A stretch of DNA of 64,000 bases. Source: Diphasiastrum complanatum (taxonomy: Eukaryota; Streptophyta; Lycopodiopsida; Lycopodiales; Lycopodiaceae). The DNA is taken from positions 31,873,683 through 31,937,682 of the forward strand of contig CM055101.1 of NCBI GenBank assembly GCA_029204225.1. Reading direction: 5' to 3'. The position numbers and the translations under genes were made by a program. The first letter of the stretch is position 1, and each line of letters opens with the position of its first letter. Under the pieces are notes generated by a model. That model saw only the letters and a program-made list of their open reading frames with translations. It was not told where the DNA came from and ran no database searches. Positions 22,601-32,466 of this stretch are shown here, in pieces.

Positions 22601-25600
22601 TCCGGGCCCAGACAGTACCACGTGGCAGATTCCTCAACGCTTTTTGAGGACCATCGCTGGTCAAACAGCGATCCTGAATTCTGAAGTTTGTTTCCTACGC
22701 TGAGGAGGGTCCATCACGATCAGATTAATGCCTAGATCTGAGCGAATCAACTGTAGGAAGGACCGCCACCTGTCCTTTCCTGGACAGTGCCACGTGGCAG
22801 GTCTTCCTTAGGCCCCCAACTGTTTTTTTCTAAAACTTTTTTCTTCAATTTTACTTAAAAAACAGTGGAAAGACAAAACCCTGAAGGGTGCATAAAAAAT
22901 GCATTTTAAACCGATTTGAAATCCGTCAAAGCAACGTAAATTACAAGAAAACCACTTCGGATCAACGCACCTGCTTTCAGTATGCAGTGGCTCTGATACC
23001 ATATGTTACAAACTTACTTACTGCAAACCTCCAGGTGCCGGTTAACCACAAGAGACCGAACGATTCACGTTCCACCCCGCCATAGGACCTAATCCGGGTC
23101 CACCCACCGTGCCCTGGCCTGTGATCGTATCAAGCTGGATCCGACCTCCATCCCAGACGGCGTCCCATACCACCGCCTAGGCTCTCAGCCATCTCCTGCC
23201 TCACGCTAGCAACACATCTTGGCCGTGCGCACGCTCTACATCCACCTCCTCCTAGGTAGACAGAATGGATGGCAAATGAGTCCTCCTCCCCTTGTATACC
23301 TCCAAGGAGAGAGACTCCAAGCCATGTGCACTCTTGGATCATGACACGTGCCAACCATGCAGGTTCACGAGTCACCGGTCAAGTCTACAGGCCCAGTCAT
23401 CGTCCAGTCTCAAGTCTGGGTTTGGGACCCAAGAGAGTTGGGTCCCTAACAACTGGAGCCTAACATGACTAGGATGTAGGAAATCAAAGTGCCAAGATCC
23501 TTCTAACATTCAATCTCCGTATACAAGAAGAAGAAAAAGAGGAAGAAGACGAAGAGGGAAAGGGTTAGGCGCCCTCAAGGAGAGAGAAAGTAGTAGCAAT
23601 GCTTGAAAGGGAATGAATTACAAATGAACAAAGAGTACATATAAATAGGCCTTCCAAGGGCCTAGACTCTTCCAAACTCTAAGTACTAGAACCTTCCAAG
23701 ACCCATTACTAATTATAGGGCACCCCCAAAAGTCAAGATAGGGTCCCTTAACATAATTAGATTTTACTTGGACCCACGAATTACTACGGGACCAAAATTG
23801 GGTCCAACTCAACTAAAACTGACTTAACATGGTCTAAATAATAAACCTAACCCATGGTTACACAAGTCTCGACCTTTTGGGTCAAAGTAACCTATGGGAA
23901 ACTATCATTATCATTTATTACTTCTAACACCCTCCTTAAATGATAATGTGAAAAACATAACATGACATGAAGTATGAAAAATGGCAACAAAAATGCAAAG
24001 TGTTGCATGCTGCCCAAAACTCCATGTAGCCGAAAAAGAAAAGATGTAGCTTCTTGTCCAAGCTTAATGCCGCCAAAAAAAAAAAACTTCAGCTTGAAAT
24101 AGTCGAAGTAGCCGAAATCTCAGCCCCAATCATGCCCGATGTAAAAGAGATGTAGAATACGAAGTGCGGTAGCATCAAGTCGAAGAGTGAAGACAAGCAT
24201 GCTCCATCCAAAGTAGGTAACCAAAAAACCAGCCACAAGCCGAAATATGGATTTGCAATCCATCAATGGTTCCCACATAATTCCATAAGTCTTCTTATCA
24301 CAAGAAACATAAAGAAGAGTATGATACTCTTTTACCATCACATCCTCCCGAATCTTACTATCAATGACCTGCTCACCAACACTAGGTAAGACAACACCGT
24401 CATCATAAGAAGTAAGCATCAAAACATGAAAATCAGCATAAGGTACTGATTTTGGTGAGGCATATGTGTTTCCTCCAAGGTTAAAAGATGCTTTGCTATC
24501 CCGCAAAGACTCGGACAGCCAACAAGAGGCTGTAGCAGGCTGTCCAACAGCCACAAAATTACCAACACTTTGCTGTCCAAAGTGTTCCAAATGTGGACCT
24601 TGCTGTCCTAAAACCTTCCGCAAGCCGTTCCCAATGCATAATAGGATGCTTACGATGTAACATAGGCTGAAAATGATCAATAAACCATGGCTAAATCTGG
24701 TGTCCACCATCTTCAAGAAAAAAACCAATAGCTTGTCACTTTGAACACCCAAAAAAGCCAGCAACACGCCACTTTGAACCAATGTACTAATTGACATGAT
24801 TTTTTCCCCTCCTCCATTAGTACAAAATGGCTTCAAAGAATGCTTGATTTCAGCCTTTTCCAAAACATTATCTTGAGAAGCTTGCTCATAAAGTTCTTCA
24901 CTAATGCATCCATCATTTGCAACAAATGGCTCAAGAGAAAAAGAATGCTTTACCATACCAACATTCCGATGCAAACTTGTACTTGTAGAAAGACAATGAT
25001 CAAACTTTGCATGACTTTGCTCTTCTATCTTCAAAGAGGATGAAGCAGAGAGGAAAAAGCATGATGATGAATCCTTTATTCGGTACATCTTTAAAAGTGC
25101 TTCCCAAGCACTTTTAGAGGTCTTGCAAAATCTCAAATGATATAAGATAGATCTTGTTACCAATAAAAACTTGATTATCACGTGCAAAATCTCAGCTTGC
25201 AACTCCATGAAGAATAGTTGGTGCCATCCAACATATCTTCACCTGAACAAGTACGAATTGCTCCCAAATCTCTTGCCATAAGAACCAGCCAAGAAGATAA
25301 ACTTTTCCAAACCCTAAATGTGCCCTAAAAGACACAAAAACCAGCAAGTATCAAATCTGACAAATCAGCACCGAAATGTGTCGAAACCACACATTAGATG
25401 GATGTAGGAACTCGCCTTCCTACAAGCCTTGTGTGCTGAAAATTTCAGCCTGAAATTGCAATACAAACTCAAAAACCAGCAAGCAAAGAATCAAGTTAGC
25501 CTCCAACAAAGCTTTTTTCGGAACCCTTCTTTCTTGCCAAAAAGTGTGAACAATACACACACGGATAGGGCTGTTGCAACACCCTACAAATGGTAATATG

Positions 25601-28240
25601 CTATCCAATTTTCAGCCTCGAAATGTGATCGGATCATCAGAAAAAAAATTAGCGCCTTCTTCCACGCCTGGAAACAATAAAAAGAAGCGGATCTTCACTT
25701 TGTAAAATCAGCAAGGGTGTTGATTTTTCAGCCAAATCAGAAGAATAGAAATTGCCTGTAGATGGGCGCCCTCCTGCAAAGGAGCAAATCTGAAAAATAG
25801 GGCAGCAGCGGACCAACGGAAGTAGGATAAACCTACACGGATGTGGGCGACCTAAAAGAAGCCCCGAAGAAGATAATTAATGGCGCCTTCCTGCAACCTG
25901 AAAAATCAGCAAATAACAACCTGATTTTTGGGCGCCCAAAATCCTGTTATCTTCTTTGATATGTGGCGCCCTCCTGCAAAACGGAAAAGAGTCAAAAAAC
26001 GGATCTTCACTCCAAAAAATCAGCAAAGGTGCTGAATTTTTGTGATCCCTAAGTGAAGATGATCTCTTTTGGTAGGGCGCCTTAAAGCAAGCATAGAAGA
26101 TCCATGGCTCTGATACCATGTAGGAAATCAAAGTGCCAAGATCCTTCTAACATTCAATCTCCATATACAAGAAGAAGAAAAAGAGGAAGAAGACGAAGAG
26201 GGAGAGGGTTAAACGCCCTCAAGGAGAGAGAAAGTAGTAGCAATGCTTGAAAGGGAATGAATTACAAATGAACAAAGAGTACATATAAATAGGCCTTCCA
26301 AGGGCCTAGACTCTTCCAAACTCTAAGTACTAGAACCTTCCAAGACCCACTACTAATTATAGGGCACCCCCAAAAGTCAAGATAGGGTCCCTTAACATGA
26401 TTAGATTTTACTTGGACCCACGAATTACTACTGGACCAAAATTGGGTCCAACTCAACTAAAACTGACTTAACATGGTCTAAATAATACCCATGGTTACAC
26501 AAGTCTCGACCTTTTGGGTCAAAGTAACCTATGGGAAACTATCATTATCATTTATTACTTCTAACATAGGAATGGAACATGCATCTGAAATACACAAAGA
26601 ACAACAAGCTGTAGATCATAAGAATGATCCTAATTCAATCCTCTTTGAACTCTATTCATTGTCTTTTGAATGAATCAAGATGTGGACTATTTCCTACTTG
26701 CTGGCCACTTCAAGTAGGTGCCTCAGATCTGTAAAACAGATTCTGATCAGCCTCTATATGACTTCTGTTCACTATGAAAGAAAGAGCCTATGCAAGAGAA
26801 ACCACATGCAAAAGATCTCATCTAAATCTGACAATACATGAAAGAGATAAGATGAATTGAAGAAAACAGGTCCAGCACCCTACACCAGAATGTTAGATGG
26901 CTGTCCTGCCTCCAGAATAGCAGAATTTGAACGGGAGAAGGTTTGAAAAGTAGCGCCCTCCACCAAGGATCGTATTGCAACAGATTTCATCCAATTCGGA
27001 TAAGAAATGAGAGAGAAACTAGTGGATTCCCTGATCTGATCCTGGTGTGAGTTCCTACACAAAAATTGAAGACAATTCAATGATGAAGAATGGAAGCTTA
27101 TTCCAAAAAGCACTCCTCTCCAAATCGCGGAGGTTCCATTTGATAGAAATGATGTATGTACAAAGCATGGCATGCTATTGCCAAGTGTCCAAGGTATGTG
27201 GCAATTTGCATGCCTATTTGCATGTGTCTAATTTGTCATGCATGCATCTTGCATGCAAACTAGGATATGTGGCAAACTAACTTCTTCTCCCCCATGCACA
27301 TGGGGGTCTACCAAACTTAAGTGGACAAGTGGCATCATCATGCAAGAAGGCCCTCCACGAGTTTGGCTTATAAAAAAATTTGCCTAAGTTACTTTGGGCC
27401 TTAAAAACTTGTACCCAAGTATGACCATGTACCATGTCACATTTATTTAACTAGGTTTATAAGTTCAACACCATTGAAGTTTGTCCTTTAAGTTCATGGA
27501 TTCGAAGGTTGATTCAATATGTGACTTTGACCTCTGATAGTGTATATTCACATAAATCCTTTACAAAAGTTAGACCAATGACTACTCCGATATATATTTC
27601 TTCATATTCGAGTAGTCGCATTCGATACTTGACTTGAATATAAGTACATTTGAATAATCTTTATGATCATTCACGAAAAATGACGTGTAATAGTGTATTA
27701 CAATTCCCGTGCCAAGACTTTGGGTCTTCCCAACACAATTTGTTCTACCCATAACGCCTCAAAACATTTAACACATCATTGGATACAATCACTACAAATA
27801 CTCCTACTTGTCATGGAATGCAAAGCATGAGATGAGAGGCCCATAAGCCATGAGAACTCTCTTTTTTTTAGACCTAGATTAGTTATTTGTTGTTGGATGT
27901 ACTCGCAATGTGCCCATTAGTAGCATATAACTAAAGGGCCCAAAGTGCCGACGACATAATTAATATTGTCTAGTCCTTCCAGGTGTAAAAGAACCATGGG
28001 ACCAATGGACCAAATATTGAAGGGAAAATATCGTTGCATCTCCTCTCTCCTATGGTGAATGCCTACTATGTGCTCTGATTCCTAACATGGTATCAAAGCA
28101 TGCAACGATCTCCTATGCAATGTTTCATGGGCTTGTCTCGTACGCCGTTTCGATGTAGGAAAGCAAGAGTCAAGTCACCAAGATCTAGTTATCAATCAAT
28201 CTCCACAAAAAACAAGAGAGAAGAGGCTGGGCGCCCAACT

Positions 28241-28284
<44 letters not shown>

Positions 28285-31200
28285 AAACATCAACAAGAGC
28301 AATGGAGAGCAATGCTTAGCCAAACTGTTAAAATGGAATACACAATGAGCATCTAAGTACTCTACCTGGATGTGGCCAAATGCCACCAAACCCTAAGGTT
28401 AACCACTTACTAAATGTAGAGCACCCCCAAAATTCAAGATAGGGCCCCTAAACAAAATTAGATCCCTAAGGACCCACGAGTTAGTACATGACCAAAATTG
28501 GGTCCAACTGAACTTAAGACAAACTTAAGATGGCCTAAATAACTAAATACCCATGGTTACACAAATCTCGACCTTTTGGGTCAGACTAACCTATGGATTA
28601 ACTTTAGCGGAGTCATTTATTTCTAACACCCTCTTTAAATGACAATGCAAAAACTGAAATCTTCACTATGTAACAAAACCAACATGTGGTATCAAATTTA
28701 AAGCTTTGCATAAAGCTTCAAATCTGACTCTAGGCAATGCCTTAGTGAAGAGGTCCGCAATATTATCCTCCGTAGGACAATATTCAAGTAAAATGTCGCC
28801 ATCATGAAGTCTCTCCCGAACAAAGTGATAATGGATCTCGATGTGCTTCGTCCTCGCATGAAAAACAGGATTCCGTGCAATGGCAATAGCACTTTGACTA
28901 TCACTCAAGATAAGAGTGGCTGAGGGTTCGCCAAACTTCATGTCAACAAGTAGTCTTCTCAGCCATAAACACTCCGTTGTGGCTGGAAATATTGCTCTAT
29001 ATTCTGCCTCACTAGAAGAAGTAGCAACAGTGGACTGCTTTTTACTTGACCACGAAATTGCAGATTTTTCATAGAAAAAGCAATGTTCACTTGTAAAGTC
29101 CAGTGTCTTGATCTCCACCCCAATCCGAGTCACTAAAACCAACCAAACATGCGTCATCACAAGCAGGAAAAACCAGTCCATGACTTCTTGTTCCTAGAAT
29201 ATATCGAAAGATCCTCTTCAATGCTTTCCAATGTGATATCATCGGGGCATGCATGAATTGACTCATGAATGAGACACTATAAGAAATGTTCGGTCTTGAA
29301 TTACATAGGTAAATGAGACAGCCAATAGCTTGACAATATAAAGTAGTATCAAATCGTTCACCATCACCTTGACTACTTAATTTCAGGCCTGTCTCAATAG
29401 GTGTAGCAACCGGCTTGCAATCTTCCATCTTGAACCGCTTCAAAATCTGCCCAATGTAACGTTCTTGAGAGATGAAAATTCCAGCCCCTTTTTGTACAAA
29501 TTCGAGACCAAGATAAAAATGCAATAGGCCTTGATCTGAGGTTTCAAAAACCATACCAAGAACTTGCGACAACAATTTCAACTATCAAGTGACTTGCAGG
29601 CCTCAGGCTACCAGGTTACGAGCTAGAGCAGTGAGCACTTGGCATAGAACACCAAAGACTCAAATAAAGTTGAAAGTTGACTCCTTTTAACTAACTTGTA
29701 AATTTGGAAATTGAAAGTTCAAAGTTGAAACTTGAAAATACTAAAGTAGTAAGTGCAAAGGTTTTGAAGATGTAAGGTATACCTCACCCATGACTTCCTA
29801 ATGGGTTGTAGGTCATTATCCACAGACTGCCGCTCAGCATGTAGCTCTCTCATCCTCACACTCCATGGTCGGGCCCTCCCACTCAACACCAACACAAGAT
29901 ACTGCTCGCATCATATCCCTCCATGCAAGGGTCATAGCCACATGAAAGGGGAGGTCGCACAAGTAAAAGCACCTCCTAACAGCAATAGCAGTTGCATCCC
30001 TGTGCGACTGCTCGAAGGCTGCCACATAAACATCCCTACCTCTCACATGTCCTCGACCCCGTCCCCTAACATCTCCAGCCCTACCAGTAGCACTATTGCC
30101 TGCCCCACCTACTGGCACTGTAGGAGTCTCTCCAGAAGAAGAAAGTGGAATGGGTACTGCAGCGGAGCTAGTGCCGGCTGCAGGTGACGGCTGTGATGTG
30201 GAATCTCGGTGCTCTGCCGCACCTGTAACAATAATGGTGTTAGCTAATAAATTAGAGTCACTAATAACTCATTAGTAATCAAACTATAGACTGAACTTTA
30301 AGTTCTAGTTTTAGATCAAACAAGAATCACCTATGGCTGAAGTAGTTCGTCCCCGATCCCGGCAATCCTCAATGACTCCGTTGCCTAAGTGCAAACAGCG
30401 ATCTCGTATCCTCGAAGACATAAAAGATGCGCCCTTATTCAAACGGGGCCACCTCCATAAGTATTCCCGCAATACTTGCAAGTCCACTTCTTCGTGCCTG
30501 ATGTGCCATAACCTGAATTAAGGGTGACGTGATCTCATAAAGGATCCCGCTGTCTGGGCATAGCTAACTATCTAGTGTCAACAAAACAATATTATTAAAT
30601 TAAAACTAATCCTAATTTCTAAAACGGTAAACCTACGCTCTAACCTCACTCTAGCTCACACACACACACACACACACTCTCCCTCTCTTTCTAGATTCTC
30701 ACACACACACCTCTCTCTCTCTCCCTCTCCTCACTCACACACACACGTCACAAACACTCCCTCTCCTCTCACACACAACACACTCCCTCTAATTCAAAGT
30801 TCACACACACACACACACACTCCCTCTTTTACACACACACTCTACCTCTCCTCTCTCTCTCACACACACACTCCCTCTAGAGTCTACACACACACACACA
30901 TATTTCACACACACACTCACAACACTTAATCTATTATCTCACACTCACACTCTCCACACACGTGCCAGCGGACGGATCAGTTGCCTCTAGCCAGCGGACG
31001 GATCAGTGTGATGCCCTCCAGTGGCCTGCTTCCAGCTAAACAACGGATCTGTCAAGATCCTAGCGGACCTGCCAACTAAGCCTAGTTGCAGCGATATCAA
31101 CTGCAACGATGGCTAGCCTATGAGCCTGCCTCCAACGAACTTCCAAACGGATTGCAGAACCAGGACTGTTTGCTTGCAGAGAATTCGAATCATGGCCAAA

Positions 31201-32414
31201 AGTAAGAGGGGTGGTGCACCTGCCCTTCCTGCCAACACTGCTTCATCCACTTCATCCTCTTCATCTGCCTCATCTTCTTCTTCCATTTCAGACGCGTCCA
31301 TCGCACCTACCTTCAATCCACCTTCACCTTCACCGTCTATTCCAGTTGCAATCCCTATCTCTCCGTCAGATCCTATTCTTGCTAATAGTGAATCCATTAT
31401 AGCCGACCCTTTGACCCCGAATACCCCAGAAGAGGAATCACTTCTGCCTCCAGCCTTTATAATCTCTGTAATTCGTGCAAACTAGTTACATTCCTATGAA
31501 TATCTCAACGACCATCGAAGAAAACTTTTTTCTCTTGAAGCTATGATCCAAGCTGTGCAATCTCATCTTCAAAAACTCGATTCGTCTATCGATGATCTCA
31601 AGAAAGAAGTTACAGCTATCAAAATCAAAGCTTCCTCTCATTCAACTACTTCAACTAAGATCCAACAGCTTGAAAGTCAAGTGGAACAGCATAATACCGT
31701 TGTCCGATCCTGGGCAGATGTGCTTAAAGGTCCTAATATTGTTGTTCTACCACCTCCACCTTCATTTATCTCAGCTACGTTCATCGAGAGCCGTTTGCGA
31801 GAGCAAAAGGCTCTTACTGTCCGAGTCAGAGGTATTACTAACTCCCATGATACTGTTGGTGAAGCTAAAAAATTTTCTTGAAGAGAGTCTTCAACACCAC
31901 CACAAGGATATGGATACTGCATGGCGGCCTAAGAAAGACCCAGATACTCTTGTCATACACTTTGCATCTGCAACTGGTCGTCATGAAGTGTTAGGGAAGA
32001 GATCTACACTGCGGGGCACCACAGTATACCTGGATGAAGACCTTACTTTCATTCAGGTTCAAGAACGGAAAAAAGCAAAACAGGAGACTCTAACGAACGG
32101 AAAGTGGTTGGTCTATAGGGATGGTATCATTCGTTTTGTAGATATTAAACTTGTTGCTATTAATGAGACATCTGAGATTGTTCAGAGTTAGTGAGAGAGT
32201 TAGAGCACTGAAGAGATGCCAGTTGGATCTGTAAATGGTCTTCATACCATATAATCCTGGACATTATCCTCTTCTTAGTTAGTTTGGTTTAAGTTATGTT
32301 GTTTGACGGCATTGCTCCGTCTTGGTTCCAACTTATCTGATGTACTTGTTTGTCTTATATGCCTTTTGGCATGGTAAAGACGTTAATAAAGCTTCTTCTT
32401 CTTCTTCTTCTTCT

Positions 32415-32466
<52 letters not shown>

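Larger units (their letters stand above)
23475..26566 (-). mobile_element. non-autonomous copia-type LTR element with perfect TSD
   Basis: Direct LTRs at 23475-23929 and 26119-26566 (TGTAGGAAATC to TTCTAACA) flank a 2.2-kb interior. The target-site duplication TAGGA is perfect (23470-23474 and 26567-26571). The minus-strand primer site TGGTATCAGAGCC abuts the right LTR and the polypurine tract TTTAAGGAGGG abuts the left LTR. The LTRs differ by about seven substitutions and one 7-bp indel (counted by eye), so the insertion is fairly young. The interior has no RT, integrase or RNase H. Its 3'-side relative at 28154-29583 shares the LTR and could represent the autonomous partner. Confidence 0.93.
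28154..29583 (-). mobile_element. truncated copia: 3' LTR, RNase H, RT end
   Basis: The LTR at 28154-28628 (TGTAGGAAAGC to TTTCTAACA) is a diverged relative of the LTRs at 23475 and 26119. A polypurine tract (minus strand TTTAAAGAGGG) follows. Then RNase H is read on the minus strand (29181-28666: [41 protein letters not shown]), with a frame change upstream into the RT C-terminus (29581-29087: [26 protein letters not shown]). The element stops abruptly at about 29583, before the RT active site. Confidence 0.88.
30964..32463 (+). mobile_element. ORF1-only LINE (L1-type) with 3' UTR and simple tail
   Basis: A GC-richer leader (30964-31191) with an 18-bp direct repeat (GCCAGCGGACGGATCAGT at 30964 and 30990) is followed by an L1-type ORF1 and, straight after its stop codon, about 200 bp of 3' UTR. 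The UTR ends in a polyadenylation-like TTAATAAAG and a (CTT)n(CT)n tail (32392-32463). No ORF2 (endonuclease/RT) is present between ORF1 and the tail. The layout is that of a half-LINE, though a deletion of ORF2 from a full element would look the same. Confidence 0.65.

Noticed and set aside
24120-25208. 362-codon ORF as a host gene
   Set aside because: It lies wholly between LTRs with TSD, so it belongs to the element and not to the host.
29801-30187. Plus-strand frame of 128 codons as a gene
   Set aside because: Antisense of the hAT remnant; its Ser/Pro/His composition is explained by the complement of the Gly/Arg-rich linker.
30656-30963. CRISPR-like or regulatory repeat array
   Set aside because: Plain CA and CT runs without spacers or unit structure.
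31113-31397. Acidic minus-strand frame ([14 protein letters not shown])
   Set aside because: Antisense of the Ser-rich part of LINE ORF1.
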